Shown here piece by piece: positions 31,456-42,108 of a DNA stretch of 64,000 bases. The notes beneath the pieces were generated by a model. It was not told where the DNA came from and made no database searches. It worked only from the letters and a program-made list of their open reading frames with translations. Source of the stretch: Thereva unica (taxonomy: Eukaryota > Arthropoda > Insecta > Diptera > Therevidae); assembly GCA_949987705.1 (NCBI GenBank), contig OX465281.1, positions 154,556,380 through 154,620,379 on the forward strand, in the 5' to 3' direction. The first letter of the stretch is position 1, and every line of letters begins with the position of its first letter. Position numbers and translations under genes: made by a program.

Positions 31456-32354
31456 GTCTTCTTTGAACCTAGTCCAGTAGGAATGATGCTCTTGTGGTAG
31501 GGCAGCGTCCCAGTCTATCTTAAGTGCCCATAATCTTTGAGAAAACAGTTTTGCAACGACCACTATTGGAGCCACTATGCCCAACGGGTCAAAAAGATGG
31601 GCTATGTCTGATACCACTGTGCGTTTAGTTATTCGATGATGTGGGGTGCCATTGAATCTAACGCGGAATATATCTGTTTTTGGAGACCATGTCAATCCCA
31701 TAGTTTTCACATGCTCTTCTGTCATACTGCTGAAGTCCAACTGCAATTCCTGGTCTTCTGGCCCAATTCCTTGCAGAAGCTGTGGGTGATTGGCACACCA
31801 TTTTCTTAATTTGAAACCACCTTGATGTAGCAGCTTTTGTAGTTGTGATTTCTTTTCTACTGCTTCCATCAGGCTATCAGATCCAGCTAGTAATAGAAAT
31901 TTTGTTTGATGCTCTGTAGTGCTAATGGGTAGCTGTGGGATTCTTCTTCGGCTAGTTTCTGGAGACTTCGTATCGCTAGATATGGTGCGCAGGCGGTGCC
32001 GTATGTTACTGTAGTCAGTTGAAAGCACCGAATCTTGTCTTGCGGATGGTGGCGCCACCATATCAGTTGGTATCTTTGTTGTTCCTCGGCTATTCTTATT
32101 TGCCTATACATCTTTTCGATGTCGGCGGTAAAGACATATCGTGGAAGACGGAAGCGTAATAATATAGTGTACACGTCCTCTTGGATTATTGGCCCTATGT
32201 GGAGAATATCATTTAGCGAAATCCCTGTTGTCGTCTTGGCTGAGGCGTCAAACACGACTCGTAATTTGGTAGTGGAACTTTCGGGCTTTATGACTGCGTG
32301 ATGTGGCAAGAAATAATAAGGTTTGCTTATTGTGTTGACATCAATTTCTCGCAT
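31456..32354 (-). pseudogene. pol: BEL reverse transcriptase, catalytic motif deleted
   Basis: The first half is in one frame (32354-31887): STTKLRVVFDASAKT, DIEKMYRQIRI (first catalytic Asp), TYGTACAPYLAIRSL. The second half is in another frame (from about 31905): LLAGSDSLMEAVEKK, FKLRKWCANHP, DPLGIVAPIVV. The two meet at about 31905, exactly where the family has its double-aspartate active site. That motif is missing and the frame changes, which fits a deletion of about 10 bases. Upstream, a small indel (about 32355-32390) separates this frame from gag-PR. The enzyme encoded here would be catalytically dead. Confidence 0.85.
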
Positions 32355-34926
32355 GTGTCCTAATTGTGAACAATGAATGCATGAATGCGCAGTATTGTTC
32401 CTTTAGCTCTGGATTCAAAGTGAGTTTCCGTTCTACGCTTAAAAATCTTCGATAGGCTATCTCCTTGGACTCGCCAAGCGTCTGTGGATCCTTTCGCATT
32501 GGTAGGTTCCCTGCAAACCGTCCTGAGTTATCTCTTGTGCATGTTTCATTGAAGTTAACTTCGCATTGATGATCTATGACCGAGAGCGAACGATCTGTGC
32601 TGTCAACGTCTTCCAGCTGCCAGAACCTTTCAATTTGTTCGTTTAATCGTTCATCTTCAGAGCAAATACCACAAGTCGCTTGTTGAGAAACAGCATCATG
32701 TATCTTGCCGCCAACGACCCATCCGAACACGGTATTCTGCAAAATCGGCAAGGTGTCACATAGCTTAATCTGTCCTACTGCAAGGAGAGAATGGTATAAT
32801 TCAGCGCCTATTAGAAGATCAATCTCCCCTGTTTCGTTGAAATGTGGATCAGCGAGAGCTATATTATGAGGTATTGACCAAGTAGAAATGTCGATCAAAC
32901 AGGTAGGTTGTGGAGAAATTATGCTGGGTATGATCTGGACTTCGATGGAAGCGTTGAAGCCATTGATTCTGGAGTGTAAATTGATAGTTGCTCGTTGATG
33001 TGTCTTTTGGCTTTGCCGGCCAATCATTTCGATGTTGGTCTGCGTGGATTCCATCCTTAGGTTTAAACTCTTGGCTGAATGTTCAGTTAGGAAACTCAAC
33101 TGGGACCCACTGTCAAGAAGGGCTCTGCATTGAATGCTCTTGCCTACTTGATTGCTAACATTCACAAGAGCTGAGCCTAATAAAACATATCCCTTAATTG
33201 GTTGGACTGAATTCGTTGTCAGAGAAGCTGAAGGTCCTCCCCCCGAAGCTTGCTGAGCTGTCGCAACTTTGTTGTTTGTTTGGGCTGTAGGTTCCTTTGG
33301 GACGTCCATCTTGGTAACTTTGCTGTTTGATGTTGTGTCTTCCAGATGCAAGAGAGCGTTATGCCTTCGTGAGCATTTGGTGCAGGCTCTAGATGTGCAA
33401 TTGTAGTAGCTGTGTCCTGATTTAAGACAATTGATGCAGAGTTTGTTTGCCCTTACTGTTTTTAGGCGATCGGCTGGTGTTGACTGAAGAAATTTGTTAC
33501 ACGCATACAGTGCGTGTTGTCCCTTGCATGAAGGACAACTATGACTTGTCGTCACCATGGAGGAAAACGTTTTTAATGTTGTTTGCTGTTTTGGCCTTTC
33601 TTCTATAGATTTGGCTTTGCCTCCCAGTGCCTCTAGCGACTGGAACCGGATTTCTAGAAACTTGAGAAAATCTGTGAGTGTTGGTAGTGCTCTCGGATTG
33701 GCTAGTGACTGCTCCCATAACGTGAGTGTATTTCTGTCCATCTTTCTTTGTAGGATATGCAGGAGCAATGGATCCCAATGCGAAGTGTCAAGTTGTAGGT
33801 TTTGAAGTCCTAATAAGCATTCCCATGTTGTGTCGTGCATCGACTTAATGGCTGTTGCACTTTCATTTGATTGGCTTGGTTGCGACAGAAGTTTGCTTAT
33901 CAATGCTGTTGCTAATAATCTGGTGTTTTCGTATCGATCATTGATGACCTTCCAGGCTGACATATAGTTGGCATCTGAGGTTGTATAGTGTCTGATAAGC
34001 TTTTCTGCTTCTCCCAGCAGGCTTGTCTTTAGATACCACATCTTGTGGCAATCTGCAATGTTTTGGTTGTGAATCAGTTCCGTAAATAGGTCTCGAAACT
34101 GGCGCCACTTCAGGTAATCACCATCGAACTTTGGTAAAGTTACCTTAGGCAGCTTGACGGCTGAATAGTTCTTAATTGTTGACTCTACTGTTGTTTTGGA
34201 AGTCTTCAATTGACCATATAGCTGTAGGAGTGCTGTTTGAACCTCTTCTTCCAGACTTAAGTACTCCTCGATGTTGTAATGTTCCAGCGATGATTCACTA
34301 AGCTGACTCCAAATTGCTGTATGAAGCGTTGAGATCTCGTTCCAGCGACTTTCAATTCTCTTAATTTGCAGGTTGCAGTAACACTCTGGCAGAGGACTGA
34401 TGGCATCACCAGTAGTCTTTAGTATTTTCCGCATTGCTGTACTTAGAATCATGAGTTTTCTTGTATTGATTGTTAAGTCAGCCCGTTGTTCTTTCTTCGC
34501 TTCATAACGATGATGCTTTGGAATAGCGCCAGCTGCTCTAGACGTCTTATGAGGTTCTTCTTCATCGCCTTCTTCTTTATCGCGTCCTTCTTCAATGACT
34601 ACTCCAGGCTGGTTTGTGGCTTGACCGACGGTCCTGAGCGATTCAAGACGCTGCTTGATGTCATTAATAATCTTTTCATAACCTTTCTCTATTTGACGGT
34701 AGTACTCTTGAAAAAAGTAGGGGTGATTAACTTTATCGGCGTGATTTGTCCGGATCTCGCTGTCCGTAGCCTCGAACATCGTCCATAAGTCTCCTAGCTC
34801 TCGTAATTTGGTGTTCATATACGATGAGGTCCTCCGGTCAATAGGGGTCTTTGTGTAGTTGTTGGAGATTCTCTCGATTTCTCCTCCAGTCTCCTTTTGC
34901 ATCTGAGACAATCGCTCCATATCCAT
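32341..34926 (-). CDS. gag: BEL Gag and protease
   Basis: About 860 codons on the minus strand from the ATG at 34924-34926 (an upstream GTG at 34941 is less likely). The N-terminus is helical and charged. The middle has the BEL gag core (LPKFDGDYLKWRQFRDLF, KMWYLKTSLLGEAEKLI). CCHC-type knuckles follow: CINCLKSGHSYYNC and CTKCSRRHNALLH (about 33350-33460). The aspartic protease is ALLDSGSQLSFL (about 33095-33120), and a region leading to RT ends at 32341, where an indel causes termination. This is the longest intact frame of the element. It would make the particle protein and process it. Confidence 0.88.
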   Translation of the reverse strand: MDMERLSQMQKETGGEIERISNNYTKTPIDRRTSSYMNTKLRELGDLWTMFEATDSEIRTNHADKVNHPYFFQEYYRQIEKGYEKIINDIKQRLESLRTVGQATNQPGVVIEEGRDKEEGDEEEPHKTSRAAGAIPKHHRYEAKKEQRADLTINTRKLMILSTAMRKILKTTGDAISPLPECYCNLQIKRIESRWNEISTLHTAIWSQLSESSLEHYNIEEYLSLEEEVQTALLQLYGQLKTSKTTVESTIKNYSAVKLPKVTLPKFDGDYLKWRQFRDLFTELIHNQNIADCHKMWYLKTSLLGEAEKLIRHYTTSDANYMSAWKVINDRYENTRLLATALISKLLSQPSQSNESATAIKSMHDTTWECLLGLQNLQLDTSHWDPLLLHILQRKMDRNTLTLWEQSLANPRALPTLTDFLKFLEIRFQSLEALGGKAKSIEERPKQQTTLKTFSSMVTTSHSCPSCKGQHALYACNKFLQSTPADRLKTVRANKLCINCLKSGHSYYNCTSRACTKCSRRHNALLHLEDTTSNSKVTKMDVPKEPTAQTNNKVATAQQASGGGPSASLTTNSVQPIKGYVLLGSALVNVSNQVGKSIQCRALLDSGSQLSFLTEHSAKSLNLRMESTQTNIEMIGRQSQKTHQRATINLHSRINGFNASIEVQIIPSIISPQPTCLIDISTWSIPHNIALADPHFNETGEIDLLIGAELYHSLLAVGQIKLCDTLPILQNTVFGWVVGGKIHDAVSQQATCGICSEDERLNEQIERFWQLEDVDSTDRSLSVIDHQCEVNFNETCTRDNSGRFAGNLPMRKDPQTLGESKEIAYRRFLSVERKLTLNPELKEQYCAFMHSLFTIRTHARN

Positions 34927-35030
34927 GATGATCTCGTGCACGTGAACTTTCCTTGATATAATTTACGGTCAGACAATGATGCCGATGATGAAAATGTTGA
35001 ATGAAAAATTGTCTAACTTCCTTCCGAATA

Positions 35031-35043
35031 CTCGGGGTCACCA
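35031..35043 (-). other. primer-binding site of the BEL element
   Basis: Minus strand TGGTGACCCCGAG, starting four bases after the 5' LTR. It resembles the primer site of the degenerate Gypsy element at 24922-24936 in its first ten bases. Confidence 0.7.
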
Positions 35044-35047
35044 AAAA

Positions 35048-35595
35048 TGTACGAAATTCTTTTATTTCGCTTTGTAATAATTGAAATTAAATTGGTCTAA
35101 GGCACATAAACCTAGACCCTTGTAGTTTAGTGCAAAGGCTCATAGACCAGTACACTTGAATATTAAGAAAAAAGATTGTAACTCGCTGTTTTAATGCTGA
35201 AAAACAACTGACAACTTTATTTAAAAAACTGACTTTTATACAAAAATAACTTATTCCTAAATCTGCAATTTTTGAGTGAAGAATTTTCCCATAGAATCAT
35301 AAATTCATTCTTTCTCATAGGTATCGTAAATTGCTCTCGCAGCAATTTACGCCAGTTGCATTTAAAATTGGTGTCTTATTACGTCTGGCAATTTGCGCCA
35401 GATACATTAAAAATGAAATATCAGATTACGTTTTGGATGATAATAAAATTCTTCTATGAGAAAGCATGAATTTATGATATATGATTAGGTTTTGTTTTTT
35501 TTTGGATTTATTTTAGAGATTAAGCAAATATGAATTATGAATTAATATTATGAATTAATTTAAATGTTAGTATAATGATGATTGATTCCTCAACA
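35048..35595 (-). repeat. 5' LTR of the BEL element
   Basis: 548 bp, nearly identical to 26798-27344 (a handful of substitutions and one T-run indel). The AGGAC duplication follows at 35596-35600. Confidence 0.93.
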
Positions 35596-36207
35596 AGGAC
35601 GCATTACCATTTTCTTCACCACCCCATCGACATAGGTATCAAATGAAAGGGTATGATAAGTAGAATACAATAAGCTATGTCGTAAAATCCATGGCGGCGG
35701 TCTCAAGAGGGCGGATTAGAATTTCTACACCACCCCCTCAACATGGTGTCAATTGAAAAGGTATCATAAGTAAAATACCATAAGCGATATAGTATACTCA
35801 ATATATGGTTAGATCCATAGCGGTCATCTCAAGAGGGCGGATTACCATTTCCTTTACAACTCCCTCGACATGGGTATCAAATAAAATATAATGATAAGAA
35901 GAATACAATAAACAATATAGTATACTCAATATATAGTTAGATCCACGGCGGCCATCTCAAGAGGATGCATTACCATTTTCTTCACCACCCCGTCGACAAA
36001 GATATCAAATGAAAGGGTATGAGAAGTAGAATACAATAAGAGGGCAGATTGCCATTTCTTCACCACCCACTCGACATGGGTATCAATTGAAAGGGTATCA
36101 TAAGTAGAATACCATAAGTGATATAGTATGATCAATGCCGACTCAAGAGGGCGGATTACCATTTCTTCACCACCCCTCGACATGGGTATCAATTGAAAGG
36201 GTATCAT
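35596..36207. repeat. satellite 2, segment 3
   Basis: The A-B-C trimer satellite resumes with AGGACGCATTACC, in phase with the end of segment 2 (26797). Units near 36040-36150 are shortened. It ends with TGAAAGGGTATCAT (36194-36207), the target duplication of the next insertion. Confidence 0.9.
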
Positions 36208-36223
36208 CATTCATTGTGCTCCT

Positions 36224-37990
36224 TTAATCCCTCATGGGACATGGGGCGGAAACAGTTGCCCTCCAGCCTACTCTGTTTTGTGCGACCGTTCTCAGCTTCG
36301 ACCAGGATCTCCCAGTTGTTGCGGCTTCTGCTAGTAGGGTTCTCCTCCATGTTGTCCTAGGTCTTCCTACTCGACGGGATCCTTGCGGATTCCAGTCGAG
36401 GGCCTGTTTGGCTAGATTTTTGTTTTCGCGTCGCAAGGTGTGGCCAACCCAATTCCATTTCCTTCGTCTGATTTGGTCGTCTATCCTTTCTTGGCCGGCA
36501 CGGCGCCATAGTTCTTCGTTTGAAATTCTATCCTGCCAGCGGATTTTTAGGATACGACGCAGGCGCCCTGAAATTGAAATTAATTGGTCTGTTGACGAAG
36601 ACATGTAGGCGCCCTGTGATGAATTGGGTTTTTTCCATGTTTCGCAACCGTACAAAAGTACTGCCTTCACGTTGGAGTTGAACAGCCGCAATTTGGTGTT
36701 AGTTGAGACCTCCGTTGATCTCCATATGAGGAACAGGCATGCATATGCGCCTCGTGCTTTATTTATTCTGAAACTCACATCTCCTTCTGCACCGCCATTT
36801 TCGGTAATAATACTACCGAGGTAGCAGAATTTATCTACCAGTTCCACGTCACGGTTATTCAGCGCAGTATGTTCAATGGTGTTTGCATTTATCAGCATTT
36901 CTTTAGTTTTAGTCGGATTTAGGCTTAAGCCTGCTGGACTACGGAATTCAGTAGACTGCTTCACTATTATTCTCAAGGTGTTAATATGATCAATACAGGA
37001 GCGGCCCTTCCTGAATCCGGCCTCCTGTCTCCTAAGCGTTCGGTCAACTGCCTCTCTTATCCTAGATAGTAATATATGGGACAAAATTTTGCCCACTGTA
37101 TATAGTAAACAGATGCCTCTCCAGTTGTCGCATATTGTTAGGTCCACTTTTTTGGTATTTTGACTATGATACCTTCCGTCCAATCCTCCGGAAAGGTACA
37201 GGTGTTCCATGCTATTTGGCTGAAGCGCATCTGCTATGAGGCTTGAATCGGCTTTCAACAATTCTGGCGGGATGCCATCTTTCCCAGCTGCTTTACCATT
37301 GGCCATCGCATGAATTGCGGATACTATTTCCGTCTTGGATGGGGCTCGGTTCGTGATTCTTATAGGCTGTGCATTGTTGTTGGTTTCCTGAGGTTCCTTT
37401 GTAAGTGTACCATTCAGGGCGGCGAAGAAGTAATCTCTCCATCTTTGGAGCTGCTCCTCGTCGCTGCACAGCAGCCTTCCATCCGCACTCTTAACGGCAT
37501 GCTTTGTAGTAAAGTGCTTTCCCGTGAGCTGTTTAGTAATTTGGTACAGCACCTTACTGTTGCCTGTGTTTGCCGCGTTTTCCACTTTTTCTGCGAGCTC
37601 ATTTATCTGCTGCCTTTTATCACGCCGGACACTTCTCTTTACCGGTGTAATTGGGAGTACTCCCGTTCCAGTTGGTAACGTCTTTCGGGGTCGCTTTAAG
37701 TTATTTTTTAGGGCTCTCCTGCGTTCTAGTTTTTGCCAGGTTGTGTCCGAGATCCAGTGTTGCTGGTTTCTTGGGACATAACCGATGCTCATTACCGCAG
37801 CCGCCAATATTGCGCCCTTTGTCCTACTCCACAGCTCTTCAATATTTGTGTCGTCAGAAACGTTGTGCTGGTTTAATATTTGTTGTAGGTTTCCAGCAAA
37901 TTCCCGCTTTTTAACGCTCTCCCGCAGAAGATCTACGTCGAACCGTCTACGGTTTATAGCATCGCGTTGTACGTTTCTGATTGCGGCGAT
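36224..37990 (-). pseudogene. RTE reverse transcriptase with internal deletion
   Basis: Open on the minus strand from after a TAA (37991-37993) to 36224. The upstream part carries the linker (RRRFDVDLLRE, WSRTKGAILAAA) and early RT motifs (GKAAGKDGIPPELLKA, WRGICLLYTVGKILSHIL, RQEAGFRKGRSCIDHINTL). It then jumps from IIVKQSTEFRSPAG to LSLNPTKTKEM, so the stretch that should hold both catalytic aspartate motifs is gone without loss of frame. The C-terminus is typical (VLLYGCETW, RKWNWVGHTLRR, GRPRTTWRRT). It cannot be an active polymerase. Confidence 0.87.
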
Positions 37991-38430
37991 TTAAAGGCGA
38001 ATAGTTGCTACTACCAAATGGTGGTCGCTTCCAGTGTCTGCTCCCCTGAAACTCCTGACATCCTCAAGGATAGTTCTCCATCTGCGGCTGACGGCCACAT
38101 GATCTATCTGATTTCTCGTTCTACCATCGGGCGATACCTAGGTCTCTTTGTGTATCTTCTTGTGACAAAAGTAAGTTCCACCTACCATGAGTTGGTGGGA
38201 GCTACAGAAGTCAACGAAAAGCTCACCATTGTTATTGGTAACTTGGCTTAGACCTTGATTTCCAATTGTTTGTTCAAGGCCGGTGTTGTCACGGCCGATC
38301 TGTGCGTTTAAGTCACCCATTAATACAATGATGTCTCCACTTGGAATAGAGCGAAAAACCTCATTCAGTCGCAAATAGAACTCGTATTTAATGTCATCTT
38401 CAGCGTCTTCAGTTGGAGCATAGCATTAGA
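37991..38430 (-). pseudogene. RTE endonuclease fragment
   Basis: C-terminal half of the endonuclease, on the minus strand and starting abruptly at the 5' truncation: CYAPTEDAEDDIKYEFY, then IIVLMGDLNAQIGRD, RTRNQIDHVAV and ADTGSDHHLVVA. The metal-binding and catalytic blocks GDLNA, QIDHV and SDHHL are intact. Two nonsense codons are in frame: TAG at 38138-38140 and TAA at 37991-37993. It otherwise runs straight into the RT part. Confidence 0.85.
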
Positions 38431-38618
38431 CTGAAAGGGTATCATAAGTAGAATACCATAAGCGATATAGTATACTCAATATCTCGTTAGATCCACGGCG
38501 CTCATCTCAAGAGGGCCGATTACCTTTTTCTTCACAACCCTCTCGACATGGGTATTAAATGAAAGGGTATCAAAAGTAAAAGACAATAAACAATATAGTA
38601 TATTCTCAATGTATCGTT
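38431..38618. repeat. satellite 2, segment 4 (end of array 1)
   Basis: The last one and a half monomers after the RTE insertion. It ends near AATGTATCGTTACTAG and passes into a flank that also borders the second array. Confidence 0.85.
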
Positions 38619-39068
38619 ACTAGTTATTCGATGAATTTTTACTCGCACTGTTGAGGCCAGATGGCATTCGATGATTAGCAAAAAGTGTTCATATAAAAAT
38701 GGTTAGTCGTTCGTATCCTCAAAAGATTCGTAAATCGGAAATAATTTTGGTAGCAAATGTTCTCATCATACAACTAAAATTATTCGAACTGAATAATAAA
38801 AAGTTTATTAAAATTGAGCAATGCGATATCAAAGCTGTCACTTCTGCAAAATTGCATATAGGAGGTTCAAATTATGAAGTGATTAGTGTTATATTCCATA
38901 CAGAAACAAGGTCATTACATCAGCATGTTGAGACAAAAATCGAGCGGGCTATGGATCAATGATTCCATAGTGCAGGAAAAATCCTGGCTGAGAAACGCGA
39001 AAGGATCTTATGTTTATTTTTTATAAAGGCAATAATATTAATTTGAATTGCTGCATTTTGTTATTATG
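38619..39068. repeat. flank module shared by both satellite 2 arrays
   Basis: 38625-38705 (CTGTTGAGGCCAGATGGCAT, then GATGATTAGCAAAAAGTG) matches 49583-49680 on the left of array 2. 38905-39060 (AGGTCATTACATCAGCATG, then CAATAATATTAATTTGAAT) matches 55155-55310 on its right. The 87-codon open frame 38699-38962 lies between these matches, has no known domain and is not supported as a gene. Confidence 0.6.
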
Positions 39069-39139
39069 TACGTATGTCTAGTCTAGCAGTAAGCTTAGTA
39101 CAGGAGGGAGGGTTAGGGAATAGGTTAAGGATTATAAAG

Positions 39140-40284
39140 GTACGGGGGGTATTGAAGAAGGTGGTGATGAACCCTGCGTTTGAACTCTTGGTTGTTGTAG
39201 GAGCTCGGAAATACTGACTGCGAGAGATAATTCCACAGTCGAGTTGTTCTATTTACAAACGAATTCATATCTTGTTGAGTGCGTGAAAGGAGGAGTTGCA
39301 GGTGGAGGGAATGAGACGAGTGGGCTAATCTGGTGTTGCGGGTATGAGATTACCGTGGAGGCAGGAGAGCGTTTAGCTCGGAGGAACAATCACTATGAAA
39401 GTAGCGATAAAATTTGGTCAGTGCTGCTACATTCCTACGGTGGCTCAAGGGGTCGATGGTGGAGCAAATGGTGTCGCCATCAATTAGTTTAAGGGCCCTT
39501 TTTTGGGCCTTATCTAACCATGCTTAGGTGGTTATTGGAGCGCCGCCCCAAACGATGGAGTTATATTCGAGAGGAGGCCGAATGTAGGATTTATAAATAA
39601 CAGCACGGGCCGATGGCTGGAGGAGGAACTTGCACCTCTTAAGAAATCCCAAGCACAGGGATGCTTGTTTGGCGATTTGGAATAGTGGTCATTCCATCGC
39701 AAGTCTTTGGCTAATATCACGCCTAAGATGTGTAAGGATGGGTCGGCCATTAGTTGAACTCCATCCACTCTCAAGGGTGGAGAGGTGTTGAGCTTCTTTT
39801 TGGAGATAAGACAGTACTTGGTTTTGTCGGAGTTGAATTCAACACTTTAAAATCAGTTTAATGTCGTTATTAATCGACTTGGACATTAGTTCGCGATCAT
39901 CAAGACAGGATCTGGCATGAGTCTGTCTTGTATCGAAGCTGTACGAGTAACGTCAGCGAAGCTGAGAAGTGGGTTGGAGAGGACTGAAAGTAGGTCATTT
40001 GTAAAAATGAGAAATAGGGCCGGTGATAAAATTGACTCCTGGGGAACTCCCGCAGAGATGGGGTGAGATTCAGATTTGACGCCATCCAATACTACTTTAA
40101 TTGAACGGCCGGAAAGGAAACTCTCAACCCATTTATACAGAAGCGAGTCAATTCCAATAGCTTTGAGTTTAGCTAACAAGGCTGAGTGCCATACTCTATC
40201 AAAAGCCTTGGAGATATCCAAAGCAACCAAACTGGATTCGCCAGATCCAAGCAAACTTTGATGGAGGTGCTCTGTAAGGCAAAC
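39140..40284 (-). pseudogene. Jockey-type LINE, RT palm to C-terminus
   Basis: Minus strand: SLVALDISKAFDRVWH (first catalytic Asp), SAGVPQESILSPALFLIF, then SFADVT at the active site, where the family has two aspartates but only one is left. After a frame break come the later parts: ADPSLHILGVILAKDLRW, a thumb region, LDKAQKRALKLIDGD, and a C-terminus around 39240-39140 with TTRLWNYLSQSVF and YNNQEFKRRV. Several frameshifts separate them (near 39530, 39775, 39890). A dead copy. Confidence 0.8.
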
Positions 40285-40435
40285 TAAGGCCAAGTACACA
40301 TTGGGCGTTCGGCGTTGCGTTTAGCGGGCGTTGGTAGTGTACACACTAAGCGTTAAGCTCGGCGTTTAACGAGCGTTTTGCAGGACATCGCAGTTTGCAG
40401 GACATTGCTCGCTGGTGACAGTGTGCAGTTAAGAA

Positions 40436-40730
40436 ATGGAAGTCGACGTGATAGCTTGTCTGTGGCTGCTCTACCGTCGCTATAAAAGACGACGCCAAAG
40501 GCAAAGAAGATATTGGGTGCATCCTATATTGTACGACAGATTAACGCAAGGAATGGTCATAACATTATACCCAAAATTAAGACAGCATGAGCCAAAATTT
40601 TTCAATTATTTCAGAATGTCGATAAAATCATTTGATGAATTACTTGATATAATAAAAGTGGATATTACGGGTGATAGTACTTCAATTAGATCCCCTGTCT
40701 CACCAGAAGAAAAATTTGCCATAACGTTAA
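40436..40730 (+). CDS. PIF/Harbinger transposase, exon 1
   Basis: Starts at ATG 40436 with a basic N-terminus (YRRYKRRRQRQRRYWVHP), then FFNYFRMSIKSFDELLDI and SPEEKFAITLR, the N-terminal helical region of the superfamily-4 DDE transposases. A donor AG|GTAATT at 40730/40731 splits the arginine codon. Joining to the acceptor at 42936/42937 gives ITLR then YLATG, the sequence expected in this family. Confidence 0.8.
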
Positions 40731-41152
40731 GGTAATTCAAAATTATTTATTAACTTAAACTTAAATTCACAAAATAACAGAAATTAATGAAATATTTAAC
40801 AAAATAAAAAACATATCAAAATTCAATGAAAAAGTAAATAAATAACACTTCGAAGCTCTATATTTTAAACAAATTATTCATATAAATCGAAGCTGTCTGA
40901 GTCTAGGGTAGGAGACGGCCTCCATTGTACTCTGATTGCTGGTTGCGGAGTTGCTGTTGAAGATGTTGATGTTGTGGATGATGGAGCTGGTCTAGAAATT
41001 GTGTAACCCGAATATACTGGAGCGGAATAGGGGTACTCATTTGTTTGAAAGGTCGTTAATTGTGGAGAATTCTGTGCCTTTTCAAGAACATTAAGTAATT
41101 GAATTTTTGTCGTAAGTCGACGACTTTCAGGTACCTTTTTTAATTCCGTATA

Positions 41153-42108
41153 TGGGCAAAAACGCGGAAAAAGGCATATGCGTGTCCGGAGCCGATGACC
41201 GTTTTAGAGTCGGAAATGAGTACCCAAAAAAAAATGCTTTCGGTGGATATCGACCTAGACAACACTTTTCCACAAAAAAAACGGCCATCCAGCCAGCCAT
41301 AAAGCCCGGCAGGCCCCAGAAACTGTGCAAAATGTCCCCTCCGTGGCATGTCCCAACTACAAAAATCCAGATTAATTGCGCATATTAAATGGACCAACTT
41401 GTGCGATTCGGGATAGGACATTCACGAATGGTTTTAGGGACCTAAAACTTTGATTTTTTCTCTTTTATCGCAAACCGGAACACCAGAATACAGAACATAC
41501 ACGTATTCGAATTTTGTCCGAAATTTTCCGTTAAAATTGCGAACCGCAGTGCCGCTAGAGCCTGCATGCGTTCGAATGTTCTGTTGGGGCTCCCTCTGCT
41601 CGGGGGATGTTTCATGAACCTGCAACAATTCGAAAACCCATTCGGCGCGTTCGATTTGAATCCCTAACTGTAAAATTCGCTTGCTCTAAAATTCAAAGTG
41701 CAAACGCATATTCAAACAAGTCCCCTCCGTGGCAGTCGCGGTTTCAACTTCAAACCGAAAAAAACGCGTCAGAAGTGGAAAGTTCAAGTTGTTCTAAGAA
41801 GCTGTGGTCACCGGTAAGCGGAAATTCACTCAGGATTCTTCCTGAACTCAGAAAAGCGATTTTAAGTCAAATAGTCCCCTCCGTGGCAGTCCCCTCCGTG
41901 GCAGCTTTTTCTTGAAATCTTCAATACATATAGAAATTTCCCTAAGAAAGTTCCAAAAAATAAGGATTGTCGCCTTGTAACCCCTGTAACAGAAACGGGC
42001 TTGTTTTGGGGCCATATGGGGGGAAAACCCACAAAAAACTCGATCGGTAAACTTTTTTTTTGCTGGGTTTTGAATGTGCAAATATGCCTTTTTTCGCGTT
42101 TTTGCCCA
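41153..42108. mobile_element. 956-bp MITE-like element (TATA duplication)
   Basis: Terminal inverted repeats begin TGGGCAAAAACGCG(A/G)AAAA and the flanks are TATA on both sides (41149-41152, 42109-42112). Excision with one TATA restores the BESS frame of the host gene. Internally it carries four copies of GTCCCCTCCGTGGCA (two adjacent at 41873-41902). Short frames inside are not genes. Confidence 0.8.

Larger units (their letters stand above)
26798..35595 (-). mobile_element. BEL/Pao retrovirus-like element with env
   Basis: LTRs of 547-548 bp (26798-27344 and 35048-35595), TG...CA ends, target duplication AGGAC (26793-26797, 35596-35600), polypurine tract and primer-binding site in place. 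Coding order on the minus strand: gag-PR-RT-RNaseH-IN-env. The gag with a retropepsin-type DSG and the RT/integrase sequence style are those of BEL/Pao (semotivirus-type). The LTRs are nearly identical, yet the coding part has frameshifts, three nonsense codons and a deletion that removes the RT catalytic motif, so it is an inactive endogenous copy. Confidence 0.95.
36208..38430 (-). mobile_element. 5'-truncated RTE-type LINE
   Basis: Minus-strand non-LTR element flanked by the 14-bp duplication TGAAAGGGTATCAT (36194-36207 and 38431-38444). It holds the end of an endonuclease and an RT with the RTE-type C-terminus, but an internal deletion has removed the RT core. The 3' end is a short ATGATG-like tail, as is usual for RTE elements. 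Confidence 0.88.

Noticed and set aside
37310..37678. 122-codon plus-strand frame opposite the RTE RT
   Set aside because: Shadow of the minus-strand RT coding sequence.
38699..38962. 87-codon frame beginning MVSRSYPQKIRKSE
   Set aside because: No domain, lies between satellite flank modules, and only its last part matches the other array flank, where the frame is not kept; chance ORF likely.
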